DNA from: Sulfuritalea sp.
GTDB taxonomy: Bacteria; Pseudomonadota; Gammaproteobacteria; Burkholderiales; Rhodocyclaceae
NCBI GenBank assembly: GCA_030247575.1
Contig: JAOTRV010000016.1
Location: forward strand, 1 to 64,000
Direction: 5' to 3'
Length of the DNA stretch: 64,000 nucleotides
The translations under genes were made by a program, and so were the position numbers. Each line of letters begins with the position of its first letter. Within the stretch, counting starts at the first letter, position 1. The notes below the pieces were generated by a model. It saw only the letters and a list, made by a program, of their open reading frames with translations, was not told the origin of the DNA and searched no databases. This document shows positions 45,072-53,447 of this stretch, in pieces.

Positions 45072-46125
45072 GGCGCTCGATGATGTTCAGACGCCTCGCG
45101 CCGGCCAGGTCGGTGAGTTCCGCTAGGCCGAACATGCCGCGCGCGGCGTCGCCCAGCAGCATCGGCGCCTGATAGATCAGCAGCTCATCGACACAGCCCT
45201 CGCGCAGCAGCGAACCGTTGAGCCGGGTGCCGGCTTCGGCCAGCACCTCGTTGATGCCGCGCCGGCCGAGTTCCTGCAACAGCGCCGCCAGGTCCACCTT
45301 GCCCCGTGCATTCGGCAGCAGCACGATCTCGGCGCCGCGTGCGCGCAGCGCGGCACTGCGCGCCGGATCGTCCTGCGCGGCGGCGATCAGCACGTTGCCG
45401 CCTTCGAGCACCGCCGCGTCGGGCGACGTTTCGAGCCGGCTGTCGATCACGACCCGCAGGGGCTGGCGCGGGGTCTGCACCTCGCGCACCGTGAGGCGCG
45501 GGTTGTCGTCCTTCACCGTGCCGATGCCGGTCAGCACGGCGCACGATCGAGCGCGCCAGGCGTGCGCATCGCGCCGTGCCTCGGCGCCGGTGATCCATTG
45601 CGAGACGCCGTTGTTGAGGGCCGTCTTGCCATCCAGGCTGGCCGCCACCTTCAACCGCAGCCAGGGCCGACCGCGCGTCATGCGCGAGATAAAACCGATG
45701 TTGAGCTCCGTCGCCTCGGCAGCCAGCAAGCCGCTGGCGACTTCGATGCCGGCCTTGGCAATCCGCGTCAGCCCCTGCCCGACCACCAGCGGATTCGGGT
45801 CCTGGATCGCCGCCGCCACGCGGGCGACGCCGGCCTCGATCAACGCATCGGCGCAGGGCGGAGTGCGGCCGAAGTGGCTGCAGGGTTCCAGCGTGACGTA
45901 GGCCGTGGCGCCGATCGCCGTATCGCCGGCGTCTACTGTTGCTTTCAGGGCGGCGGCTTCGGCATGCGGCAGGCCGGCCCTTTCGTGCCAACCCTCGCCG
46001 ATGATGCGGCCGTCCCTGACGAGGACGCAGCCGACACGAGGATTGGGGGACGTGCCGTACAGGCCGCGCCACGCCAGTTGCAGGGCACGCGCCATGAACC
46101 CATGGTCGGCCGCCGAAAAGCTCAC
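45028..46125 (-). CDS. ribD: Riboflavin biosynthesis deaminase/reductase RibD
   Basis: 365 aa bifunctional enzyme. Deaminase domain (~1-145) with zinc motifs HAEAAAL and CSHFGRTPPC; reductase domain (~150-365) with KVAASLDGKTA and GTRLNGSLL-type region. GTG start at 46125 has GGGGAG just upstream. Between HAEAAALKA and GATAYVTLEPC it reads TVDAGDTAI, about three residues more than typical RibD as I remember it; these codons coincide with one copy of the dispersed 25-bp motif. Confidence 0.94.
   Translation of the reverse strand: MSFSAADHGFMARALQLAWRGLYGTSPNPRVGCVLVRDGRIIGEGWHERAGLPHAEAAALKATVDAGDTAIGATAYVTLEPCSHFGRTPPCADALIEAGVARVAAAIQDPNPLVVGQGLTRIAKAGIEVASGLLAAEATELNIGFISRMTRGRPWLRLKVAASLDGKTALNNGVSQWITGAEARRDAHAWRARSCAVLTGIGTVKDDNPRLTVREVQTPRQPLRVVIDSRLETSPDAAVLEGGNVLIAAAQDDPARSAALRARGAEIVLLPNARGKVDLAALLQELGRRGINEVLAEAGTRLNGSLLREGCVDELLIYQAPMLLGDAARGMFGLAELTDLAGARRLNIIERRVVGVDCRIRARLA
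45052..45076 (+). repeat. Dispersed 25-bp motif, diverged copy at ribD 3' end
   Basis: ACAGTCGACGCCGACGACAC plus GGCGC; about four mismatches to the other ribD copy at 45915, opposite orientation. Lies in the ribD/small membrane protein overlap. Confidence 0.35.
45915..45939 (-). repeat. Dispersed 25-bp motif, copy 3 (inside ribD)
   Basis: Minus-strand core GTAGACGCCGGCGATACGG, read in frame as VDAGDTA in the deaminase domain of RibD. Confidence 0.65.
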
Positions 46126-46254
46126 TGGACTCCCCTCCCCCCAACCCCCTGCCCAAGGCAGGGTGTGACGGTGGTTCGCTGCTGCGCAGCTCCGCCAGTT
46201 GGCTGCGCCGCCCTTGGGACGGCCCGACGGGCGGCGCTCATCTGCCGAGTCCAA
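46126..46254. other. Structured gap between nrdR and ribD
   Basis: 128 bases. It begins with a C-rich stretch and CCCTGCCC-AAGGCAGGG stem similar to the repeat at 41825, and ends with a strong hairpin of arms GCGCCGCCC (46205-46213) and GGGCGGCGC (46229-46237). No T-run follows, so these may act as processing or REP-like structures. Confidence 0.5.
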
Positions 46255-46728
46255 TCACGACTTGGCCCGGGGCTGCCGCGGCTTCTTGATTTCGCGGATC
46301 GCGTCGGAAAACTCGTCGACGTCCTCGAAGTTGCGATAGACCGAAGCGAAACGGATATAGGCCACCTTGTCGAGCTTCTTCAACTCGCGCATCACCAGTT
46401 CGCCGATGCGATCGGAGGCCACTTCGCGCAGCGCCAGCTGCACCAGTTTTTCCTCGATGCGATCCAGCGCGAGGTCGATGCTTTCGGTGGTGACCGGGCG
46501 CTTCCTCATCGCCAGCATCATGCTGGCCTTGAGCTTGTCGCGGTCGTATTCGGTGCGGCTGCCGTTCTTCTTCACCACCTGCGGCAGTTGCAGTTCCACC
46601 CGCTCGTAGGTGGTGAAGCGCTTGTCGCAGGCGAGGCAGCGGCGGCGACGGCGGACGGTGTCGCCGTCCTCGTTCTCCCGGGTGTCAACGACCTGGGTGT
46701 TCTCGTCGCCGCAGTACGGGCATTTCAT
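46255..46728 (-). CDS. nrdR: Transcriptional repressor NrdR
   Basis: 157 aa. N-terminal zinc ribbon with CPYC and [22 protein letters not shown], then an ATP-cone domain. Represses ribonucleotide reductase genes according to ATP/dATP. Starts MKCPYC at 46728, five bases after glyA; the glyA-nrdR pair is a standard betaproteobacterial operon. Confidence 0.97.
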   Translation of the reverse strand: MKCPYCGDENTQVVDTRENEDGDTVRRRRRCLACDKRFTTYERVELQLPQVVKKNGSRTEYDRDKLKASMMLAMRKRPVTTESIDLALDRIEEKLVQLALREVASDRIGELVMRELKKLDKVAYIRFASVYRNFEDVDEFSDAIREIKKPRQPRAKS

Positions 46729-46733
46729 GTCAT

Positions 46734-47978
46734 TCAGCCATACACCGGGAACTTCTTGCACAGCACCGACACGTCGCCGCGCACGCGCGCCAGCACCGCT
46801 TCGTCGTTCGGCGCATCGAGCACGTCGGCGATCAGGTTGGCGACCTGTTCGGCCTCGATCTCGGTGAAGCCGCGCGTGGTCATGGCCGGCGTGCCGAGGC
46901 GGATGCCGGATGTGACCAGGGCCTTCTGCGGATCATTGGGAATGGTGTTCTTGTTCACCGTCAGGTGGGCGCGGCCCAACGCGGCTTCGGCTTCCTTGCC
47001 GGTGAGGTTCTTGGCGCGCAGATCAACCAGGAACACATGCGATTCCGTGCGGCCCGAGACAATGCGCAAGCCGCGCGCCTTGAGCACCTTGGCCATCACC
47101 TGGGCGTTGTCGATCACCTGTTCCTGGTAGTTCTTGAATTCCTGCGTCATCGCCTCCTTCAGCGCCACCGCCTTGGCGGCGATCACATGCTCCAGCGGCC
47201 CACCCTGAATACCGGGGAAAATCGACGAATTGATCGCCTTTTCGTGTTCGGCGCGCATCAGGATCAGGCCGCCGCGCGGTCCGCGCAGGGTCTTGTGGGT
47301 GGTGGTGGTGACGACATCGGCATGCGGCACCGGATTCGGGTAGAAACCAGCGGCGACGAGACCGGCATAGTGCGCCATATCCACCATGAAGATCGCGCCG
47401 ACAGCCTTCGCCACCTTGGCGAAGCGCTCGAAATCGATCTTCAGCGCATAGGCCGAAGCGCCGGCGATGATCAGCTTGGGCTTGTGCTCGTGCGCCAGCC
47501 GCTCCATCTCGGCGTAGTCGATTTCCTCGTTGGCGTCGAGGCCGTAGGGCACGATGTTGAACCACTTGCCGCTGATGTTGAGCGGCATGCCGTGGGTCAG
47601 GTGGCCACCCATCGACAGGTTCATGCCGAGGATGGTGTCGCCGGGCTTGAGGAAGGCGAAGAACACGGCCTGGTTGGCCTGCGAGCCGGAGTTCGGCTGG
47701 ACATTGGCGGCATCGGCGCCGAACAGCTTCTTGGCCCGGTCGATGGCCAACTGCTCGACCACATCCACGTTCTCGCAGCCGCCGTAGTAGCGCTTGCCCG
47801 GATACCCCTCGGCATACTTGTTGGTCAGTTGCGAACCCTGGGCCTCCATCACGGACCAGGAAACATAGTTCTCGGAGGCAATCAGCTCGATGTGGTCTTC
47901 CTGGCGCCGATTTTCGTTCTGGATCGCGGCCCAGAGCTCGGGGTCGGTCTTGGCGAGGGTGTTTTGCTTGGCAAACAT
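46734..47978 (-). CDS. glyA: Serine hydroxymethyltransferase
   Basis: 414 aa PLP enzyme that interconverts serine and glycine with tetrahydrofolate. PLP lysine in [16 protein letters not shown]; also [34 protein letters not shown]. Starts MFAKQNTLA; the upstream open extension is not part of the family. Followed at once by nrdR. Confidence 0.98.
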   Translation of the reverse strand: MFAKQNTLAKTDPELWAAIQNENRRQEDHIELIASENYVSWSVMEAQGSQLTNKYAEGYPGKRYYGGCENVDVVEQLAIDRAKKLFGADAANVQPNSGSQANQAVFFAFLKPGDTILGMNLSMGGHLTHGMPLNISGKWFNIVPYGLDANEEIDYAEMERLAHEHKPKLIIAGASAYALKIDFERFAKVAKAVGAIFMVDMAHYAGLVAAGFYPNPVPHADVVTTTTHKTLRGPRGGLILMRAEHEKAINSSIFPGIQGGPLEHVIAAKAVALKEAMTQEFKNYQEQVIDNAQVMAKVLKARGLRIVSGRTESHVFLVDLRAKNLTGKEAEAALGRAHLTVNKNTIPNDPQKALVTSGIRLGTPAMTTRGFTEIEAEQVANLIADVLDAPNDEAVLARVRGDVSVLCKKFPVYG

Positions 47979-48009
47979 GGCGGAATCCGTAGGTGGATGG
48001 GAACGCTCG

Positions 48010-48018
48010 ATTTTAGCA
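48010..48018 (-). promoter_or_regulatory. Extended -10 promoter of glyA
   Basis: On the minus strand TGCTAAAAT, an extended -10 element, 32 bases before the glyA ATG. No good -35 box. Confidence 0.4.
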
Positions 48019-48067
48019 TCCGACCCCCGCCAGCCAGAAATCCACCTGAAACCGGCCCGCGATGCGC

Positions 48068-48712
48068 TTACCCGGCCACCTCGTCGAGCGACCGCCGAAG
48101 ATGGTCGCATTCGGCCCATGTAATCAGCCGCCAGCCGGTGGCGCCGTATTCGAGCCAGTTGAACGCGGCGTTCGGCAACTGGAAATCGCGCGGCGCGGCC
48201 AGTGCCCTGCCGGTGGCGGCGCGATAGACCACGTCGAGCACGCCGCCGTGGGTGAAGGCCAGCACGCTCTGGCCGGCGTGGCGCGCGGCAAGGGCTTCGA
48301 GTCCGGTCGTGACCCGCGCCGCGAAGTCAATCAGGGATTCGCCGGTTTCATAGTCGTAATCGGGTGTCCGCGCCTGATGGTGGCGATGCGCCTCCGGCCG
48401 CTGGACGCTGGCTTCCTGCGCGGTGACACCCTGCAGCACGCCGAAATGGCGCTCGCGCAAAGTCGGCGCTGGCGATACGGCAAGGCCGAGGCCGCGGGTG
48501 GCGATCTGCGCCGTGCGCCAAGCCCGCAGCAAATCGCTGCTGTAGGCGGCGGCAAAGGAATGCGCCACGAGGCCGGCCCCCACCGCCCGGGCCTGCGCTT
48601 CACCAGCCGCGTTGAGGTCGATGTCGATCTGCCCCTGGATGCGCTTCTCGCCGTTCCAGTCGGTCTCGCCATGGCGAACGAGGCAGAACCGGGTGATCCG
48701 GGTCGAAATCAT
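48068..48712 (-). CDS. Histidine phosphatase family protein
   Basis: 214 aa. Phosphohistidine motif [20 protein letters not shown] at the N-terminus, second His in [15 protein letters not shown], and [14 protein letters not shown]. The RHGETDWN...IQGQ.DIDLN pattern is like CobC/GpmB-type phosphatases; substrate not inferable. Starts 10 bases after the FadR-type regulator, maybe in one transcript. Confidence 0.9.
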   Translation of the reverse strand: MISTRITRFCLVRHGETDWNGEKRIQGQIDIDLNAAGEAQARAVGAGLVAHSFAAAYSSDLLRAWRTAQIATRGLGLAVSPAPTLRERHFGVLQGVTAQEASVQRPEAHRHHQARTPDYDYETGESLIDFAARVTTGLEALAARHAGQSVLAFTHGGVLDVVYRAATGRALAAPRDFQLPNAAFNWLEYGATGWRLITWAECDHLRRSLDEVAG

Positions 48713-48722
48713 GCGCCGGGTT

Positions 48723-49439
48723 TCAGGATTTGTGGCGCGCGGCGTTGCGCAGCAGGCGGCTGAGGTTCTGCCGCACATAGCCGATGTGGTCGGCCGCCGC
48801 TTCCATCGCCTGTCCCGCATCGCCGTGCTCGATCGCCCGCCACACCGCGCGATGCTGGTCGAGCAATTGCTCCTTGGCTGCCGGCAACTGCATCAGTTCG
48901 CTCAGGTTGCGCCGCAGGTTGTCGCGCATCAGGCGCAGCAGGCTCGCTGTCAGGTGGCCGATGATGACATTGTGCGACGCCTCGGCGATGGCCTGGTGGA
49001 AGGCCAGATCGGTATCCACCTGGGCATCCAGGTCGTCCCCGGCAAAGGCCGCCTCCAGCATCGCCAGGCTTTGCCGGACGCGCTCGCGGTCAGCCGCGGT
49101 GGCGCGATGGGCGGCGGATTCCGCGGCGCGACCTTCCAGCATGTGGCGAAACTCCAGCATGTCCTCATGCACCGCCGGATGGTCGCGGAGAATTTCCTCC
49201 CAGAGATTGCCGAAGCTGGCATCGAGTCGGTCGGTAACGAACGTACCTCCGCCGTGGCGGCTTTCCAGCAGGCCGCGCGCCGCCAGCTTGTGGATCGCCT
49301 CGCGCAGGGACGCGCGCGACACACCCAGTTGCAGCGACAGCTCGCGCTCCGAAGGCAGGCGATCGCCTGCCTTCAAGCCGCCCTCCAGCATCCTCTGCTC
49401 GATCTCCCTCGCCACCACATCGGCGAGCCGCGGGGCCAT
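48723..49439 (-). CDS. FadR-family (GntR) repressor, LldR/PdhR-like
   Basis: 238 aa. GntR winged helix (~5-70; GDRLPSERELSLQLGVSRASLREAIHKLAARGLLESRHGGGTF cut here by position 27-69) and an FCD ligand domain (~95-225). The first ATG at 49454 sits at the predicted transcript start, so ATG at 49439, with GGAG 8 bases upstream, is preferred. Divergent from the TRAP transporter operon, and two TGGTC-N-GACCA operators lie between. Probably senses the acid carried by the transporter and represses both units. Confidence 0.9.
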   Translation of the reverse strand: MAPRLADVVAREIEQRMLEGGLKAGDRLPSERELSLQLGVSRASLREAIHKLAARGLLESRHGGGTFVTDRLDASFGNLWEEILRDHPAVHEDMLEFRHMLEGRAAESAAHRATAADRERVRQSLAMLEAAFAGDDLDAQVDTDLAFHQAIAEASHNVIIGHLTASLLRLMRDNLRRNLSELMQLPAAKEQLLDQHRAVWRAIEHGDAGQAMEAAADHIGYVRQNLSRLLRNAARHKS

Positions 49440-49460
49440 GATCTTGGTCTCCATTTATGC

Positions 49461-49490
49461 AATATAGCATTGGTCTGACCACAATATCAA
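49461..49490 (-). promoter_or_regulatory. Promoter of the FadR-type regulator gene
   Basis: On the minus strand TTGATA (49490-49485), 18-base spacer, TATATT (49466-49461). The operator at 49471 lies in the spacer, so the regulator can shut off its own gene. Confidence 0.65.
49471..49481. promoter_or_regulatory. FadR-type operator 1
   Basis: TGGTCTGACCA, a perfect TGGTC-N-GACCA palindrome as used by FadR/LldR/PdhR-class repressors, inside the regulator promoter spacer. Confidence 0.8.
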
Positions 49491-49529
49491 ACCAATGAAA
49501 GCCGACCAGAGGAATTCGCCCGCCGGCGC

Positions 49530-49558
49530 TTGACATAGCGGCTTGCGATCACTAACAT
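49530..49558 (+). promoter_or_regulatory. Sigma70 promoter of the TRAP operon
   Basis: Perfect TTGACA (49530-49535), 17-base spacer, TAACAT (49553-49558). The start near 49565 leaves an untranslated leader of about 210 bases before the first permease gene. Confidence 0.75.
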
Positions 49559-49569
49559 CCGCAAACATT

Positions 49570-49580
49570 TGGTCAGACCA
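49570..49580. promoter_or_regulatory. FadR-type operator 2
   Basis: TGGTCAGACCA, five bases downstream of the predicted TRAP start site. A repressor bound here would block transcription. Confidence 0.8.
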
Positions 49581-49776
49581 CTGGCCCACGAGAAAACTCC
49601 GCCAGTCGATCATTCCTCGGCCCCGCGCGAACCGTCCTCGCAAGATACTGATGCATCAAGGAGAAGTTCTTGAGTCAGAGAATGTTGAACGCTCAGGTTA
49701 ATATGCCTTCCGATAACAGAGAAGCGGCACTGCGCGCACGGCGCGACAGTTGCGCAATCCGGGAGGAGGGCAGCAC

Positions 49777-50376
49777 ATGAATGCCATGCTCAAACTGTCG
49801 AGACTGGTCGACGGGCTGAACGATCGACTCGGCCGCGGCCTCAAGTGGCTGATCCTGGCCGCCGTGATGATTTCCGCCGGCAACGCCATTGTGCGCAAGA
49901 CGCTCGACATGAGTTCGAATGCCCTGCTGGAAATCCAGTGGTACCTGTTTGCCGCGGTGTTCATGCTCGGCTCCGGCTTCGCCTTCCTGAGGAACGCCCA
50001 CGTCCGCATCGATTTCATTTCCAACCATCTTTCGGCGCGCACGCGCAACCTGATCGACATCGTCGGCATCGTCGTCTTCCTGCTGCCGCTGTCCTACATG
50101 ATCATCACCCTGTCCTGGCCGCTGTTCGTCAATGCCTGGAACAGCGGCGAGATGTCGCAGAATGCCGGCGGCCTGATTCGCTGGCCGATGTACGGCCTGA
50201 TTCCGCTCGGCTTTGCGCTGCTCGCCTTGCAAGGCCTGTCCGAACTGATCAAGCGCGCCGCCTTCATCGCCGGCGCCGGCCCGGATGTCATCAGCCACAT
50301 CGAAACCGAAGCCAAGGACGAGATCGGTCACGAAATCGAGGAACACGCCGCCCACGTCCAGGAGGAAGTCCGCTGA
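49777..50376 (+). CDS. dctQ: TRAP transporter small permease (DctQ)
   Basis: 199 aa, four membrane helices (about 21-39, 50-68, 88-108, 132-150) and the DctQ core (ALLEIQWYLFAAVFMLGSGFAFLRNAHVRIDF). The last 40 residues are a polar, Glu/His-rich tail. GGAGG sits 8-12 bases before the ATG at 49777. Works with DctM and the periplasmic binding protein in Na+-driven acid uptake. Stop and dctM start share one base (TGATG). Confidence 0.92.
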   Translation: MNAMLKLSRLVDGLNDRLGRGLKWLILAAVMISAGNAIVRKTLDMSSNALLEIQWYLFAAVFMLGSGFAFLRNAHVRIDFISNHLSARTRNLIDIVGIVVFLLPLSYMIITLSWPLFVNAWNSGEMSQNAGGLIRWPMYGLIPLGFALLALQGLSELIKRAAFIAGAGPDVISHIETEAKDEIGHEIEEHAAHVQEEVR

Positions 50377-52178
50377 TGGAATTCATCGCCCAGAACTTCG
50401 TGCCGCTGATGTTCGGCGGCCTGCTGCTGTTCCTCCTGACCGGTTTTCCCGTGGCGTTCGCGCTGGCCGCCACCGGGTTGTTCTTCGGCTTCCTCGGCAT
50501 GGAAGCCGGCATGTTCCCGCCCTCGCTGTTCCAGGCGCTGCCGCTGCGCGTCTTCGGCATCATGCAGAACGACACGCTGCTGGCGATCCCCTTCTTCACC
50601 TTCATGGGAATCATCCTCGAAAAGAGCGGCATGGCCGAGGACCTGCTGGAAACCATCGGCCAGGTCTTCGGCCCGGTGCGCGGCGGCTTGGCGCTGGCCG
50701 TGATTTTCGTCGGCGCCCTGCTCGCGGCGACCACCGGCGTGGTTGCCGCCGCGGTGATTTCGATGGGCCTGATCTCGCTGCCGATCATGCTGCGCAACGG
50801 CTACAACCGCACCATCGCCACCGGCGTGATCACCGCGTCCGGTACCCTGGCGCAGGCCATCCCGCCCTCGCTGGTGCTGATCGTGATGGCCGACCAGCTC
50901 GGCCGCTCGGTCGGTGACATGTATGCCGGCGCGCTGGTGCCGGGCCTCCTGCTGGTGGCCTGCTACGCCGCGTTCGTGATCGTCATCGCCATCGTCAAGC
51001 CGGCCTGGGTGCCGGCGCTGCCGCCGGAAGCGCGCATCTACAAGGAGGCCAACGGCTCGTCGGGGCACCGCTCGCTGCTGCTGCTGATGCTGCTGGCCGC
51101 CGCGGCGGGCATCGGCTGGAGCCAGGTGCATGATTCGATCATCGGCGGCTGGACCGGACGCGAAGATCCGGCCCCGAAGGACGAAGTGCTGATCTTGTCG
51201 ATGACGATATCGTCCTTCGTCGCCCTCGGCCTGGCGATCCTGAACCACGTGCTCAAGCTGGGCCTGCTGTCGAAGCTGTCCGAGCGCGTCACCTTCGTCC
51301 TGATCCCGCCGCTGGTGCTGATCTTTCTGGTGCTCGGCACCATCTTCCTCGGCCTCGCCACGCCGACCGAAGGCGGCGCCATGGGCGCGCTCGGCGCCTT
51401 CGTCATGGCGCTGGCCCGGCGCAAGCTGGAACTCAGGCTGCTCAAGGAAGCTCTGGAGAACACCACCAAGCTGTCGATCTTCGTGCTGTTCATCCTGATC
51501 GGCTCGACGGTGTTTTCCTTTACCTTCAATGCCGCCGACGGCCATATTTTCATCGAGCATCTGTTCAGCAAGCTGCCCGGCGGCGCCATGGGCTTCCTCA
51601 TCGTGGTGAACCTGATGGTGTTCGTGCTCGGCATGTTCATCGACTTCTTCGAGATCGCCTTCATCGTCGTGCCGCTGCTGGTGCCGGTCGCCGAGAAGCT
51701 GCTGCCGGCCCTGCTGCCGGCGGGCAGCGATGCGCTGATCTGGTTCGGCGTCATCATCGCCATGAACCTGCAAACCTCCTTCCTCACGCCGCCCTTCGGC
51801 TTCGCGCTGTTCTACCTGCGCAGCGTGGCGGCCAAGAGCGACTACAACGACCGCGTTACCGGACAGCGCATCCCGGCCGTCACCACCGCGCAAATCTACA
51901 AGGGCGCAATCGCCTTCATCGTGCTGCAAGTGATCATGGTCTCTACGGTGGTGATCTATCCGAACCTGGTGCTGGACAGCCTTGACCAGGCTCCGCCGGC
52001 CAACGCGCAGAACATCCAGCTTGAGGCCCCGCCCGTTGACCTGGAAGCAGCAGCGGAAGAGGGGGAGCAGGCCAATCAGGAGGACGGGGAAGACAAGGAC
52101 AAGGAAGCGGACGCGGAGGAAGAGGCCGAAGATGATCCCGCGAAAGCCCTCCAGCAGTCGGTTACCAAGAGCAAGTAG
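50376..52178 (+). CDS. dctM: TRAP transporter large permease (DctM) with acidic tail
   Basis: 600 aa. About 12-14 helices, signatures FPVAFALAATGLFFGF, MQNDTLLAIPFFTFMGIILEKSGMAEDLL, ITASGTLAQAIPPSLVLIVMAD and GLATPTEGGAMGALGAF. Larger than the usual ~430 residues: a loop of ~90 residues between the halves, and a C-terminal tail (about 540-600) of mostly Glu, Asp, Ala and Lys with no membrane segment. The tail is unusual for DctM. Confidence 0.92.
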   Translation: MEFIAQNFVPLMFGGLLLFLLTGFPVAFALAATGLFFGFLGMEAGMFPPSLFQALPLRVFGIMQNDTLLAIPFFTFMGIILEKSGMAEDLLETIGQVFGPVRGGLALAVIFVGALLAATTGVVAAAVISMGLISLPIMLRNGYNRTIATGVITASGTLAQAIPPSLVLIVMADQLGRSVGDMYAGALVPGLLLVACYAAFVIVIAIVKPAWVPALPPEARIYKEANGSSGHRSLLLLMLLAAAAGIGWSQVHDSIIGGWTGREDPAPKDEVLILSMTISSFVALGLAILNHVLKLGLLSKLSERVTFVLIPPLVLIFLVLGTIFLGLATPTEGGAMGALGAFVMALARRKLELRLLKEALENTTKLSIFVLFILIGSTVFSFTFNAADGHIFIEHLFSKLPGGAMGFLIVVNLMVFVLGMFIDFFEIAFIVVPLLVPVAEKLLPALLPAGSDALIWFGVIIAMNLQTSFLTPPFGFALFYLRSVAAKSDYNDRVTGQRIPAVTTAQIYKGAIAFIVLQVIMVSTVVIYPNLVLDSLDQAPPANAQNIQLEAPPVDLEAAAEEGEQANQEDGEDKDKEADAEEEAEDDPAKALQQSVTKSK

Positions 52179-52260
52179 CAGAAGTTCGTCAGTGTAGTAT
52201 CCGGCGACGGACCCGTTCGGCCCGGTCGTCATGTTTGAACAACAACGAGGAGATCCATCC

Positions 52261-53376
52261 ATGGAACGTCGCAAATTTTTGCAGAACGCCGGCATCGCCG
52301 GCATCCTTGCCGCCGGTGTCGCCCCGGCGGTGCAAGCACAAGCCCCCGCCATTCGCTGGCGTCTCGCATCGAGCTTCCCCAAGGCGCTCGACACCATTTA
52401 CGGCGCCGCCGAGACCTTCTCGAAGGCGGTATCCGAAGGCACCGGCGGCAAGTTCACCATCTCGGTGCATGCCGGCGGCGAACTGATGCCCCCCTTCGGC
52501 GTGGTCGATGGCGTGCAGCAGGGCACCGTCGAATGCGCCCATACCGCCCCCTACTACTTCTTCGGCAAGGATGACACCTTCGCCATCGACTGCGCGATTC
52601 CCTTCGGCCTCAACAGCCGCCAGATGACGGCCTGGATGTACGAGGGCAACGGTCTGACCTTGCTGCGCGAGTTCTACAAGAACTACAACATCGTGAATTT
52701 CCCGATGGGCAACACCGGCGCCCAAATGGGCGGCTGGTATCGCAAGGAGATCAAGACCCTGGCCGACATGAAGGGCCTCAAGATGCGCATCGGCGGCTTC
52801 GGCGGCAAGGTGCTGTCGGCCATCGGCGGCGTGCCGCAGAACATTCCCGGCGGCGAGATCTATCAGGCGCTGGAAAAAGGCACCATCGACGCCACGGAAT
52901 GGGTCGGCCCCTATGACGACGAAAAGCTCGGCTTCCAGAAGGTTGCCAAGCATTACTATTATCCGGGATGGTGGGAAGGCGGCCCGCAGCTGTCGCTCTA
53001 CGTCAACCAGAAGGCCTACGACGCGCTGCCCGCCGATTACAAGGCGATTCTCGCCTCCGCCGCCTCGCACGCCCACGTTGTGATGCAGGCCAAGTACGAC
53101 GCCAAGAACCCGGCGGCCCTCAAGCGCCTGGTGGCCGGCGGCGCCAAGTTGCACCAGTTCGACAAGAGCATCCTCAAGGCCGCCCACGACGCCGCAATGC
53201 AGTTGTATTCGGACCTGTCGGCCAAGAACCCGGCCTGGAACAAAATCTATTCCGACTATGCCGCCTTCCGCGACGAGCAGCACCTGTGGTTCCGCTTCGC
53301 CGAAGCCGGCTTCGACAACTTCATGCAGACAGGTCGTAGCGGCCCTGCCAAGAAAGCCGCACCGAAGAAGAAGTAG
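52261..53376 (+). CDS. dctP: TRAP substrate-binding protein, TakP/lactate type
   Basis: 371 aa. Twin-arginine signal MERRKFLQNAGIAGILAAG, cut after VQAQA. Body matches the 2-oxoacid/lactate binding class: FPKALDTIYGAAE, GAQMGGWYRKEI, MKGLKMRIGGFGGKVLSAIGG, DATEWVGPYDDEKLGF. Tat export suits TakP-like proteins. The C-terminus ends in Lys/Ala-rich AKKAAPKKK. AGGAG 9 bases upstream of the ATG. Substrate probably a monocarboxylate such as pyruvate or lactate, in line with the LldR/PdhR-like regulator (inference). Confidence 0.92.
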   Translation: MERRKFLQNAGIAGILAAGVAPAVQAQAPAIRWRLASSFPKALDTIYGAAETFSKAVSEGTGGKFTISVHAGGELMPPFGVVDGVQQGTVECAHTAPYYFFGKDDTFAIDCAIPFGLNSRQMTAWMYEGNGLTLLREFYKNYNIVNFPMGNTGAQMGGWYRKEIKTLADMKGLKMRIGGFGGKVLSAIGGVPQNIPGGEIYQALEKGTIDATEWVGPYDDEKLGFQKVAKHYYYPGWWEGGPQLSLYVNQKAYDALPADYKAILASAASHAHVVMQAKYDAKNPAALKRLVAGGAKLHQFDKSILKAAHDAAMQLYSDLSAKNPAWNKIYSDYAAFRDEQHLWFRFAEAGFDNFMQTGRSGPAKKAAPKKK

Positions 53377-53384
53377 TTTTCTCC

Positions 53385-53430
53385 GGGCAAAAAAACAAAC
53401 CCCGCTGCGGCGGGGTTTGCTTTTTTTAGC
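53385..53430. terminator. Bidirectional terminator
   Basis: Arms CAAACCCCGC and GCGGGGTTTG (53396-53419) with a T-run on the right and an A-run on the left. It can end both the TRAP operon (+) and the PAS-GGDEF-EAL gene (-). Confidence 0.93.
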
Positions 53431-53447
53431 GCAATGAACTGGCACCT

